The notes: a model not told the origin generated them from the sequence alone. Counted from the stretch's first letter, positions 24,051-32,783 are shown. The stretch is DNA of 64,000 nucleotides from an uncultured Dehalococcoidia bacterium (GCA_951813535.1 OX638345.1:447029-511028); one strand, 5' to 3'. A program made the numbers and translations.

Positions 24051-26306
24051 ATGAAACTAACGCGCCGCAACTTCCTCGCCTGGGCCGGCATCGCTGCAAC
24101 GGGAGCGATTGCCTGCGACCTGTTCGACGACGAGTTGCGGGTGCAGAGCCCGGCGCTGATCCCCGAAGACCTGGTCAAGGGGCGCGACAACTGGTACGCC
24201 ACCTACGACGGGTCGGTTCCCGGCGGCGAGGGCGTCCTGGTCCGGGTGATGGAAGGGCGCGCCAAGAAGGTACGCGGCAACCCGCGCTTCCCGACCAACC
24301 AGGGCAAGCAGTCAGCCACCGCCGACACCCTCCTGCAGTCGCTTTACCATCCCGACCGGATCGACGGACCGATGCTGCGCAGCGGGCCGAGGGGCTCGGG
24401 TCGCTACCGGCCCATCAGCTGGGAAGACGCGCTGTATCGGTTGAACGCCGCGGTGGACACAAGTGGCCCGGGGATGCTGCTGATCACTGAAGACCGCAAG
24501 TGCAGCTTCGCCAAGATCTGCGGCGCGTTCGCCGATGCATTCGGCGGGCGGCACGTGGCCTTTGGCGGCGCGGCGGACGACACGGCGTACCGGGCCGCGG
24601 TGAAGGACGTGATGGGCACCGACAGCCTGCCGTACCACGACATCGCCAACGCGTACGCACTGGCCAGCTTCGGCTCCGACTTTCTCTCGACCTGGGGCAA
24701 CCCCACCGCCTACTCGGTGGCTTACGGCAAGTTCCGCTCCAAGCCAAACGTCAGTGACCGGGGCCGGCATTACCATTTCGGCTCCCGCTACTCGATGACT
24801 GCTGCCAACGCCGACAAGTGGATACCCATCAATCCTGGCTCCGAAGGCTACGCCGCCATGGCGCTGGCATGGGCGGTCGCTTCAACCCATGCGGAATCGC
24901 CGGCGGTGGCGCAGATCACGGGCGAGGCCGGACCGGGCGCGCTGAGCGAATTCATCCCCGACGCCCTGGTGGACGTGCTGGGAATACCGGGCGAGGTCCT
25001 GGACGGATATTCGGTCCGGGAGTTCTTTGAGAAACTGGCGCACGATTACATGGCCCACGGCGGCCTGGCCATCGGCGGCGGCGGCGAGGCCGGCGCGTAC
25101 AGCAATGGGCAGTTCAACGCCTCGGCAGTCCTGATCGTGAACTACCTTCTGGGCAACGTGGGCCAAGAGGGTGGCTTGCTGCCCGATCCCGGGAGCCCGA
25201 TTTCCGACAGCCCGACGGCGGCCCCGGTGGCGTCCCTGGCGGATTGGCAGCGGATCGCCGGCGACATCGGCAGCGGCGCCGTTCCCATGGTTATCATTCA
25301 CAACGCCAACCCCGTGTACGGACTGCCGCCCAGCATCGGCCTGGAGGGCGCGCTGGGCAACGAGGGCGTGGTGGTCATCAGCGCCAGCCAGTTCCTGGAC
25401 GAAACGTCGGCGATGGCCGACCTGCTGATACCCGACCGGGCCGCGCTGGAAGACTGGGGCGACGACCTGCCTGACCCGATGCCGGGTTACCGCGTGTACG
25501 CGGTGCAGCAGCCCGTGGTGAACCCGCTGGCGGATGTGGATCCGCGGAGCTTCCCCGACGTGCTGCTGAACGCGGCCGCAACGCTGGGGCGGGGCGACGG
25601 CATGCCGGCGGAGAGCTACGAAGCGATGATCCGCGCAAACGTTGAAGAAATGCTCGGAGCGGACCTCAACGACACGCTGATGTACGGCGGCTGGTGGGAT
25701 GAAAACGCCACCGGGCGGGCGGCGATCCCGCCGGAGGGCACACTGAGCAGGATCGCGAGGAACGCGTCGCCGGCCAACCTGGTGGGCACGGGGAACTTCC
25801 ATTTGCAGCCCTACGAGCACCACACCGTGAGGGACGGTCGTAACGCTCACCTGCCGTGGGCGCAGAGCACGCCCGATCCCCTGACCACGGTGACCTGGCA
25901 GACTTGGGTCGACATAAACGAAACGCAGGGTCGGCAGATGGGCCTGCGCGAGGGCGACGTGGTGAACATCACCACTGGCGCCGGCAGCATCCAGGCGCTG
26001 GTATACCTGAACCCCGGCACTCCCCCGGGAATCGCAGCGGTGCCCATGGGCGGCGGCCGCACCCTGGGGTCCAGCTACGCCACGGATCGGGACGCGCGGG
26101 AGAGCGGCAACGTGATGTCCATCCTGGAGCCCGTGGTGGTGGACGGCTCCGGTGGGCTGGCCTGGAGTTCCACCCGCTGTTCGATAACGCCCACGGGCGA
26201 CAGCATGGCGGTTTCCAAGCTTGAAGGTGACTACACCAGCCGCGAGGTCGGCGAACATCCGGCCGAACAGGTTTACAAGAGCGTCAGCGCGGAGGGAGGT
26301 CACTAG
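24051..26306 (+). CDS. ActB1: molybdopterin-oxidoreductase-like subunit of alternative complex III
   Basis: 751 residues, starting 15 bases after actA. The N-terminus has a twin-arginine-like motif (TRRNFLAWAGI) and a lipobox-like GAIAC. The fold follows the molybdopterin oxidoreductase family (RPISWEDALYRL, IIHNANPVYGLP, LLIPDRAALEDWGDDL and a C-terminal aspartate-decarboxylase-like barrel), but the N-terminal Cys quartet that binds a [4Fe-4S] cluster is absent, as in known ActB, where this half carries no molybdenum cofactor. Its role is structural within the quinol-oxidising complex. Here it is separate from the iron-sulfur half, whereas ActB of Rhodothermus is a single fused protein. Confidence 0.87.
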   Translation: MKLTRRNFLAWAGIAATGAIACDLFDDELRVQSPALIPEDLVKGRDNWYATYDGSVPGGEGVLVRVMEGRAKKVRGNPRFPTNQGKQSATADTLLQSLYHPDRIDGPMLRSGPRGSGRYRPISWEDALYRLNAAVDTSGPGMLLITEDRKCSFAKICGAFADAFGGRHVAFGGAADDTAYRAAVKDVMGTDSLPYHDIANAYALASFGSDFLSTWGNPTAYSVAYGKFRSKPNVSDRGRHYHFGSRYSMTAANADKWIPINPGSEGYAAMALAWAVASTHAESPAVAQITGEAGPGALSEFIPDALVDVLGIPGEVLDGYSVREFFEKLAHDYMAHGGLAIGGGGEAGAYSNGQFNASAVLIVNYLLGNVGQEGGLLPDPGSPISDSPTAAPVASLADWQRIAGDIGSGAVPMVIIHNANPVYGLPPSIGLEGALGNEGVVVISASQFLDETSAMADLLIPDRAALEDWGDDLPDPMPGYRVYAVQQPVVNPLADVDPRSFPDVLLNAAATLGRGDGMPAESYEAMIRANVEEMLGADLNDTLMYGGWWDENATGRAAIPPEGTLSRIARNASPANLVGTGNFHLQPYEHHTVRDGRNAHLPWAQSTPDPLTTVTWQTWVDINETQGRQMGLREGDVVNITTGAGSIQALVYLNPGTPPGIAAVPMGGGRTLGSSYATDRDARESGNVMSILEPVVVDGSGGLAWSSTRCSITPTGDSMAVSKLEGDYTSREVGEHPAEQVYKSVSAEGGH

Positions 26307-26315
26307 GGCCGGCGA

Positions 26316-26342
26316 CTGGATTCCTGCTTTCGCCGGAATGAC
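26316..26342. repeat. dispersed repeat, TTTCGCCGGAATGAC type
   Basis: CTGGATTCCTGCTTTCGCCG followed by GAATGAC, a widespread intergenic repeat type, sitting in the 97-base gap between ActB1 and ActB2. Confidence 0.6.
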
Positions 26343-26403
26343 GAAAGCGATGGACGAAAGCGACGCAGGAACGACCGACAGTGACCCTGGGGACAACTGA
26401 AAA

Positions 26404-27186
26404 ATGCCTAACGCCGAATTTCCGCACAAATGGGGAATGGTCATTGACCTGGACAAGTGCACGGGCTGCCAGGCCTGCGTGGTTGCCTGCCAGGCCGAGA
26501 ACAACATCCCCATCAACACCAAGGACTACTTCCTGCAGCGGCGCGCCTACGAATGGATCCGCATCGAGCGCTACTGGGAAGGCGAGTACCCGAACATCAA
26601 GGCGCGGTTCATGCCGGTGCTGTGCCAGCACTGCGAGAACGCGCCGTGCGAGCCGGTCTGCCCGGTGTTCGCCACCTACCATAACGAAGAGGGCCTGAAC
26701 GTCCAGGTGTACAACCGCTGCGTGGGCACGCGTTATTGCATCAACAACTGCCCCTACCAGGTGCGGATGTTCAACTACTGGCATCCCAACTGGCCGGCGA
26801 GGCTGGAAAACCAGCTCAATCCGGACGTGACGGTGCGGACGCGCGGTATCACCGAGAAGTGCACTTTCTGCGTGCAGCGGCTCCGCCGGGGCGAGATCGA
26901 GGTTGAGGCCCGGGGCGGACAGCGACTGAACGACGAGCGCATCGCCGGCGGCAACTACGACCCGGCGTGCGTGCAGGCCTGCCCGACCAACGCGCTGATG
27001 TTCGGCGACTTGGAGGAACCGGATACGGCGATCAAGCCGTACTTCGACGACGTGAACGCGCATCCGGGCCACGGCGAGCACGACCGCGAGACCCGGGGCT
27101 ACCGGCTGCTGGAAGAGATGAACACTCGCCCCAGCGTCATCTACCTGAAGAAGATCGACCAGTACCCCCTTAAGGGCGGACACTGA
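26404..27186 (+). CDS. ActB2: iron-sulfur subunit of alternative complex III
   Basis: 260 residues with four cysteine groups: CTGCQACVVAC, CQHCENAPCEPVC, CVGTRYCINNCP and CTFC...ACVQACP. These predict four cubane clusters. In the third group the second Cys is Thr, as expected for a [3Fe-4S] centre; Rhodothermus ActB is reported to hold one [3Fe-4S] and three [4Fe-4S]. The protein would carry electrons from the quinol site to the haems on the outer membrane face. It has no signal peptide and may be exported with ActB1. The stop overlaps the next start (ATGA), indicating translational coupling. Confidence 0.88.
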   Translation: MPNAEFPHKWGMVIDLDKCTGCQACVVACQAENNIPINTKDYFLQRRAYEWIRIERYWEGEYPNIKARFMPVLCQHCENAPCEPVCPVFATYHNEEGLNVQVYNRCVGTRYCINNCPYQVRMFNYWHPNWPARLENQLNPDVTVRTRGITEKCTFCVQRLRRGEIEVEARGGQRLNDERIAGGNYDPACVQACPTNALMFGDLEEPDTAIKPYFDDVNAHPGHGEHDRETRGYRLLEEMNTRPSVIYLKKIDQYPLKGGH

Positions 27187-28706
27187 TGGCTAGCGAAGCA
27201 CAGGCCCATCCTGGACAGGGCCACGATCACGACGCCCACGGGGTTGATTCCTCGGGACACGATTCCCACGAGCACGGCCATTTCGGCCCGGAGATGTGGG
27301 TAATCCCCGAACGTTCGGGGCTGGTGTCCGGCGTTGTGGAGCGGCAGCAAGCGGGTTCCGGCCTGCTGCGCTGGGTCTTTATCGTCGGCGGCCTGCTGAC
27401 GATACTGGGCATCGTGGGCTTTGTGCTCAAGCTGGTCACGGTCGGGTTCTCCGACCACCGTGATTGGGGATTTTACGTCGCGGCGTTCGCGTTCGTTTTC
27501 ACGCTGTCCGCCTCGGCCCCGCTGGCCGCATGCGCCTTCCGGTTCACCAAGAGCCACTGGCGGCGGCCGCTGACGCGCATCGCCGAGGTGTTCTCGTTGG
27601 TGAGCATCGTCAACATCCTGCTGTTCATCCCCGCGTTGATCGCGTTGCCCGAAATCGGGGTGATGACGGAAAGCGGCGAGGAGATGGTGCGCCGGTCGAT
27701 CTGGTTCCAGGAATTGAGCAACCCCTCGGGATGGCTCATGGCCTCGATGATCGGGCTGGTGTTCTGCTCGCTGTCCATACTGTGGCTTTCGGCCATGCCG
27801 GACATGGCGCAGAGTCGCTCGCTGGTGACCGGTTTCCGCGCCTCCCTGTACGCGAGGCTGGCCGGCGGCTGGTATGGCACCAAGCGTCAGTGGCAGATCC
27901 AGAAGGGTGGCCTGGCCATCCTGGGCGGCCTGTACTTCATGCTGGTGGTGTTCGTCCAGTTCCTGATCGTCAGCGACTTTGCCATGGCGATGATACCGGG
28001 CTGGAAGGACTCGATCCTGCCGCCCTTCTACACGGTGATCAGCTTCCAGGGCGGCCTGGCGGCGATCCTGCTGACGGCCTACGCGCTGCGACGCTGGGGC
28101 GGCTACCGGGACTATATGGGGCAAGCGCCGTTCTGGGCGGCCAGCAAAGTGCTGCTGGGCCTGACGCTGCTGCACACCTACCACCTGTTCGCGTTTTTCA
28201 TCACCTACTGGTACGGCCGGCTGGAGGTTGAGCAGGCGATCCTGAACTACCTGATGTTCAAGTCGTACATCGGCATCTTCTGGGCGCAACTGTTCTTCAC
28301 GTTCTTCATACCGTTCCCGATCCTGGTGTCCAACCACGCCCGGCGTGAGGGCTGGGGCGCGCCGCTGGCGGCCGTCTTCATCCTGATCGGCCTGCTGCTC
28401 TTCCACATCCGGATCTTTGCCGCGGCCTTCGCGGCGGCGCCGGCCGACCTGCACGGGCTGTATTACCTGCCCTCGGACGCGTTCGCGTTCCCGGCGCTGC
28501 TGTTGCCGCCGCCCGGCGCGACTTTCCCCGATCTCTGGGACATCTTCATGATCCTGGGCGGAGTGGGCATAGTGCTGTTCCTGCTGCGCGTCGGCCTCAT
28601 GATCCTTCCGCCGCTGTGTCTCTGGGAGATGAAAGAAGGTTCGATGTACCAGCGGGTCGACACGCTGATCCGCGGCCGCTACCTCGTACTCGCTAAGCCG
28701 GAGTAG
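27186..28706 (+). CDS. NrfD-family membrane subunit (ActF/ActC type) with His-rich N-terminus
   Basis: 506 residues, overlapping the preceding stop by one base. After about 60 soluble residues there are some ten hydrophobic helices, the PsrC/NrfD fold that binds quinol in alternative complex III. Residues 8-33 are unusually rich in His (HPGQGHDHDAHG then DSSGHDSHEHGHF), which could bind a metal or help proton exchange. The order B2-F/C-C and the two NrfD-type genes match ActC and ActF; I assign this one to the F-like slot because the next gene is the more typical ActC. Confidence 0.8.
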   Translation: MASEAQAHPGQGHDHDAHGVDSSGHDSHEHGHFGPEMWVIPERSGLVSGVVERQQAGSGLLRWVFIVGGLLTILGIVGFVLKLVTVGFSDHRDWGFYVAAFAFVFTLSASAPLAACAFRFTKSHWRRPLTRIAEVFSLVSIVNILLFIPALIALPEIGVMTESGEEMVRRSIWFQELSNPSGWLMASMIGLVFCSLSILWLSAMPDMAQSRSLVTGFRASLYARLAGGWYGTKRQWQIQKGGLAILGGLYFMLVVFVQFLIVSDFAMAMIPGWKDSILPPFYTVISFQGGLAAILLTAYALRRWGGYRDYMGQAPFWAASKVLLGLTLLHTYHLFAFFITYWYGRLEVEQAILNYLMFKSYIGIFWAQLFFTFFIPFPILVSNHARREGWGAPLAAVFILIGLLLFHIRIFAAAFAAAPADLHGLYYLPSDAFAFPALLLPPPGATFPDLWDIFMILGGVGIVLFLLRVGLMILPPLCLWEMKEGSMYQRVDTLIRGRYLVLAKPE

Positions 28707-28726
28707 AGGTTGCAGCCAAAGGGCAC

Positions 28727-28774
28727 GAGATTGCCGCGCTACGCTCGCAATGACATCCAAACGCTCGCAATGAC
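28727..28774. repeat. dispersed repeat with partial second copy
   Basis: GAGATTGCCGCGCTACGCTC then GCAATGAC (28727-28754), followed by an exact 14-base partial copy ACGCTCGCAATGAC (28761-28774, period 20). It occupies the gap between the two NrfD-type genes. Confidence 0.75.
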
Positions 28775-28858
28775 ACTGAACGCCAGACCAACGCGCTGAA
28801 CTCTCAACAACGCCGGAACCGAAGCCAACAGAGCCACCACAGGTAAGAGTAAGTCAAA

Positions 28859-30247
28859 ATGCAGGAAGGCAAAGCCCTACCCGCAGCGCAAGTTAACCGG
28901 GACCTGCTGCGGTCCATACTGGAGACACCCCGCTGGTTCTGGCCGGTGGTGTCGCTGCTCGGTATGGTCGTGCTGGCGGCCGCCGTGACCATCGGCATCA
29001 TGGTTGACCGGGGTCTCGGCATAACCGGCTTGAACTACAAGGTGGTCTGGGGCTTCTTCATCACCAACTTCGTGTTCTGGATCGGTATCAGCCACGCCGG
29101 CGTGATGCTCTCCGCCATCTTGCGCCTGGCCAAGGCCGAATGGCGCCGCCCGGCGACCCGCGCGGCCGAGGTCCTGACCATCTTCTCGCTGATGACGGCG
29201 ATGATCATGCCGATCATCCACACCGGCCGGCCGTGGCGCATCCTGTACTGGGCGTTCCCCTATGACTTCGCGCGCGGCGTGTGGCCCAACATCCGCACCC
29301 CGCTGGTGTGGGATCCCTCGGCCATCCTGACCTACCTGACCTCTTCGACCCTGTTCGTGCTCATCGCCCTGGTGCCGGACTTCGCGGTACTGCGCGACCG
29401 CACCACCGGCTGGCCGAAGATCGTGTACACGATGCTGGCCATGGGCTGGGAAGGCAACCCCCGTCAGTGGAAGTTGCAGATCATCGCCGGCGTCCTGCTG
29501 TCCGCGCTGATCCTGCCGGTGTTCGTGTCCGTGCACTCCATCGTGTCCTGGGACTTCGGCATGGCGGTGGCGATCAAGTCGTGGCACAGCACGGTGTTCG
29601 CGCCCTACTTCGTGGTCGGCGCGGTCCACTCCGGTGTGTCCGCGGTGGTGTTCGCCATGATCCTGCTGCGCTGGGCCTACGGCTGGCAGGACTACATCCG
29701 CCACGAGCATATTGACGCGCTGGGACGCCTGCTGATCGTCGTCGCCACCGGATGGTTCTACTTCCTGGTGATGGAGATCATCTTCGGCATCTACGGCCTG
29801 GAAGGCGACGAGCTGGCGGTGCGCGCCCTGCAATTCCTGCCCGGCGACCACGGCGTGGCCTACAACATCTGGATGATAGTGTTCGTCGGCATCACCTACT
29901 TCCTGCCGGTCATCCTGTGGCTGCCCAAGGCGTGGCGGCGCAACCTGTGGATCATGTCGGCGGCGTGTATCTCGGTGAACGTGGGCATGTGGCTGGAGCG
30001 GTACCTGTTGTTCGTGCCCGGCCAGGCCAACAAGCAGTTCCAGACCTTCACGTGGAACGACTACCTGCCGCAATGGCCGGAGGCGCTGATCGTGGGCGCG
30101 ACGTTCGCCTTCGTCTCCATGCTGATGCTGCTCTTCAGCCGGGTGTTCCCGCTGGTGCCGCTGTACGACATCAAGGAAGGGGACATTCTGAAGACGGAAA
30201 TGCAGATTGGCCGCCGCACCGTGCCGGCAACGTTCAGAGAGGACTAG
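28859..30247 (+). CDS. ActC: NrfD-family quinol-binding subunit of alternative complex III
   Basis: 462 residues with about ten transmembrane helices. The segments WGFFITNFVFWIGISHAGVM and RPATRAAEVLTIFS, followed by FAVLRDR and MWLERYLLFVP, are characteristic of ActC/NrfD. It would oxidise menaquinol at the membrane and hand electrons to the ActB2 clusters. It lies about 150 bases after the F-like subunit, with a dispersed repeat between them. Confidence 0.9.
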   Translation: MQEGKALPAAQVNRDLLRSILETPRWFWPVVSLLGMVVLAAAVTIGIMVDRGLGITGLNYKVVWGFFITNFVFWIGISHAGVMLSAILRLAKAEWRRPATRAAEVLTIFSLMTAMIMPIIHTGRPWRILYWAFPYDFARGVWPNIRTPLVWDPSAILTYLTSSTLFVLIALVPDFAVLRDRTTGWPKIVYTMLAMGWEGNPRQWKLQIIAGVLLSALILPVFVSVHSIVSWDFGMAVAIKSWHSTVFAPYFVVGAVHSGVSAVVFAMILLRWAYGWQDYIRHEHIDALGRLLIVVATGWFYFLVMEIIFGIYGLEGDELAVRALQFLPGDHGVAYNIWMIVFVGITYFLPVILWLPKAWRRNLWIMSAACISVNVGMWLERYLLFVPGQANKQFQTFTWNDYLPQWPEALIVGATFAFVSMLMLLFSRVFPLVPLYDIKEGDILKTEMQIGRRTVPATFRED

Positions 30248-30258
30248 CTTCGCATGGG

Positions 30259-30309
30259 TGTACAGGATGGATGTGATTTTCCGGACTGTCACACTGCGCT
30301 CGCAATGAC
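30259..30309. repeat. two dispersed-repeat fragments side by side
   Basis: TGTACAGGATGGATGTGATT (relative of the 17088 type) followed by ACTGCGCTCGCAATGAC (30293-30309, relative of the 28727 type), in the gap between ActC and ActD. Confidence 0.6.
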
Positions 30310-30335
30310 AAGGAACAAGGTTTAGAGTTATCGTC

Positions 30336-30896
30336 ATGGCAATGCAAGGGATAATGGGGCTGTTGCGGAACGCGATGCCCGCAGCCAGCGCGAAGCACAC
30401 CGTTCTGGGAGTGTTCTCGGACGCCGAGTCGGCGGCCACCGCCGGCGACGAGCTCAAGTCCGCCGGCATCCCGGACACCGACTACGACTTCCTGACCGAC
30501 TCGCCGTATCCCGAGGGCTCGCTGGGAGAACGGGACGAGCCGCACCGCCTTTACCTGTACCCGTTCATCGGCGCGCTGCTGGGCCTGTCGTCCGGCATCA
30601 TGATCACGGCGATGACGCAGGTGGCGTATCCGCTGGTTACGGGAGGCAAGCCGGTGCTGTCGCTGCCGCCGATGGCCATCGTTTGCTACGAGGGCACGAT
30701 GCTGGGCGCCATCCTGTTCACAGTGATCGGCATTGTCTTCGAATCGCGTCTGCCCAAGTTCGACCTAGGCCTTTACGACAACCGCATCACCCAGGGGTTC
30801 CTCGGCTTGCGCGTAAAAGCGGAGCCCGAACAGAGCCGCGAGGTGGTGCAGATAATGAACGCCGCCGGCGCCGTAGACGTCAAGACGGACCAGTAG
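30336..30896 (+). CDS. ActD-like subunit (DUF3341), first copy
   Basis: 186 residues with a soluble start containing GVFSDAESAATAGDELKSAG and YDFLTDSPYPEG, then two transmembrane helices (about residues 76-96 and 119-138), the ActD/DUF3341 pattern. ActD is a small membrane subunit of unknown function in alternative complex III. The first 20 residues extend beyond the second copy. Confidence 0.82.
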   Translation: MAMQGIMGLLRNAMPAASAKHTVLGVFSDAESAATAGDELKSAGIPDTDYDFLTDSPYPEGSLGERDEPHRLYLYPFIGALLGLSSGIMITAMTQVAYPLVTGGKPVLSLPPMAIVCYEGTMLGAILFTVIGIVFESRLPKFDLGLYDNRITQGFLGLRVKAEPEQSREVVQIMNAAGAVDVKTDQ

Positions 30897-30915
30897 CAAG
30901 GACCGGGACGAACGC

Positions 30916-31425
30916 ATGGCAACGCAAGCAATACTGGGCCTGTTCGACGACGCATCGGCGGCCGCCGACGCCGGAGACGCGCTGAAAGCGTCGGGCGTCG
31001 CCGAGTCGGACTACCACTTCCTGACCGACATCCCGTATCCGGAAGGGGCGTTCGGCGAACCGATGGAGAGACACAGCCTGTTCGTATGGCCGCTGTTCGG
31101 CGGAGCGCTGGGGATAGTTTTGGCCCTGGTGGTTGCCGGTATGACTCCGTTGGCCGTGCCGATGACCATCGAACCCAAGCCCATCCTGGCGATGCCGCCG
31201 CTGGCGGTGATCTGCTTCGCCGGAGCGATGCTGGGCGCCATCCTGTTCACCGTGATCGGGATTGCGATGTCGCTACGGACGAGAATCGCGTCTCCGCACT
31301 CGGACGACCGGATCGCCACCGGATTGATCGGCGTCCTGGTAAACGCCGGCGCAGCACAGGAGCCGCAAGTTACCGAAATCCTGAACGACGCCGGCGCATT
31401 GGACGTTACGACCAATCGCGCCTAG
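30916..31425 (+). CDS. ActD-like subunit (DUF3341), second copy
   Basis: 169 residues, 19 bases after the first copy and clearly paralogous (LGLFDDASAAADAGDALKAS, YHFLTDIPYPEG, MLGAILFTVIGI). It also has two transmembrane helices. A tandem duplication of ActD is not part of the basic ActA-F set; both copies may sit in the complex or be alternatives. Confidence 0.82.
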   Translation: MATQAILGLFDDASAAADAGDALKASGVAESDYHFLTDIPYPEGAFGEPMERHSLFVWPLFGGALGIVLALVVAGMTPLAVPMTIEPKPILAMPPLAVICFAGAMLGAILFTVIGIAMSLRTRIASPHSDDRIATGLIGVLVNAGAAQEPQVTEILNDAGALDVTTNRA

Positions 31426-31481
31426 ACTGGCCCGGCCGCTGCGATGATCGAATCTGAAAGTAGCAATGGCTGAAAGTTGCA

Positions 31482-32039
31482 ATGAGAAACTTGATGACAC
31501 GGATTAGCTCGATCCCCGGCAGGTTCCGACTGCCGCTGCTGTTTGCGGCGTTGGCCACGGTGGGGATCGTGGCGGCCGGCTGCTCGCAGGGGTCCTACCC
31601 GCTGGATATCTTCTACGAAATGCACTACCAGCCGGCGTACAAGGTCCACGAGCCGCCGCGGCTCAGCGTGCCGGCGTCGGCGGTGCCGTGGTACGGCTCC
31701 ACGCCGCCGGAGTCTACGTCCTTTGCCGGATCCGGCAAGCACATCTTTGAGACCAACTGCGTGATGTGTCACGGAGCCGAGGGTCTGGGCAATGGGCCGG
31801 TTCTGGCGCGGATGATCGTGGACTACGGCTTCCAGCCGCTGGACCTGGCCACGCAGAACCCCAACCTCAAGTCGGAAGCGGCCATGAGCCTGGATCGAGA
31901 TGGTCTGCGCGGGGTTATCGAGGGCGGCGTGAACGTCATGCCCAGCTTCAAAAAGCTGCTGACCCCCGGTCAGGTCGAACTGGTGCTGGACTACGTGGAA
32001 GGTTGCATCCAGGATGGCAATGCCGCGGAGTGCCAGTAG
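31482..32039 (+). CDS. ActE: monohaem cytochrome c lipoprotein of alternative complex III
   Basis: 185 residues. The signal peptide ends in the lipobox-like VAAGC; the mature start has PLDIFYEMHYQPAYKVHEPP, typical of ActE. One haem motif, CVMCHGAEGLGNGP, lies near residue 91, and NVMPSFK supplies a likely Met ligand. It would accept electrons from ActA and deliver them to a terminal oxidase or soluble carrier. Confidence 0.88.
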   Translation: MRNLMTRISSIPGRFRLPLLFAALATVGIVAAGCSQGSYPLDIFYEMHYQPAYKVHEPPRLSVPASAVPWYGSTPPESTSFAGSGKHIFETNCVMCHGAEGLGNGPVLARMIVDYGFQPLDLATQNPNLKSEAAMSLDRDGLRGVIEGGVNVMPSFKKLLTPGQVELVLDYVEGCIQDGNAAECQ

Positions 32040-32056
32040 CGTCGCCGGCCGGTTCA

Positions 32057-32284
32057 ATGCCGGTGCGCGTCTGTCTCTGTCCCAAAGACGATAAAATCCT
32101 GGAGCTCGCCGTCAACGGGCATGCCGACTACATCGTGACTGGCGACGACGACCTGCTGCCGATGAACCCGTTCCGTGGGATAGCGACTATCAGGCCGGCC
32201 GAATTCCTGGCGGTGGTGGCAGCTTTGGTGGCGATGGGGATCTTCGCCGGCGTTCCGGCGCCGTGGCATGAGGTATCCTACTAA
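32057..32284 (+). pseudogene. remnant of a PIN-domain protein
   Basis: The frame from 32057 encodes DDKILELAVNGHADYIVTGD followed by DDLLPMNPFRGIATIRPAEF, which is the C-terminal third of the PIN-family putative toxins (the Asp pair of the active site included). The N-terminal two thirds are missing and the frame runs into unrelated residues before the stop at 32282. It sits between actE and the next cytochrome, so it looks like debris of a toxin-antitoxin gene, although it could still be translated. Confidence 0.65.
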
Positions 32285-32737
32285 TTGAACCCCTCGCTGC
32301 GCTGGTTTCGTTGGGTCGTTCCGGTTGCGGTGATCGCAATTTTGGGCGTGGGCTGTTCGATGGACGGGGGCGATTCATCCAGGAGGGCCAGTGGATCCGA
32401 TCCCGCGCTGGTTGACCGGGGCGCCGTTGTTTATCGAGAGTATTGCGCTTCCTGCCACGGGCTTAACCTGGAAGGACAATCTGGCTGGCAGACGCGGAAC
32501 GCGAACGGAACCCTGCCCGCTCCTCCGCACGACGCGTCCGGTCACACCTGGCACCATAGCGATCAATTGCTGTTCGAGCTTACCAAGTTGGGACCCAGTG
32601 AGGTTATCGGCAGCGACTATCAAAGCGCTATGCCCGGCTTTTCCGACGTTCTGCACGATGATGACATTTGGGCAGTGCTGGCGTTTATTGAGAGTCAGTG
32701 GCCCGAGGAAATTCGCGCGGCGCGCAACGCCCGCTAG
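32285..32737 (+). CDS. monohaem cytochrome c lipoprotein
   Basis: 150 residues from a TTG start (GAGGT ten bases upstream). Lipobox LGVGC follows a hydrophobic helix. Haem motif CASCHGLNLEGQ and a Met ligand in AMPGF define a class I cytochrome c, ending with the usual IWAVLAFIESQWP helix. Position suggests an electron carrier between ActE and an oxidase; no oxidase genes are in the window. Confidence 0.85.
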   Translation: MNPSLRWFRWVVPVAVIAILGVGCSMDGGDSSRRASGSDPALVDRGAVVYREYCASCHGLNLEGQSGWQTRNANGTLPAPPHDASGHTWHHSDQLLFELTKLGPSEVIGSDYQSAMPGFSDVLHDDDIWAVLAFIESQWPEEIRAARNAR

Positions 32738-32783
32738 CCAACGGACCCTGTCGGATTACGCGACGTTGGAATCTTGACTAACA

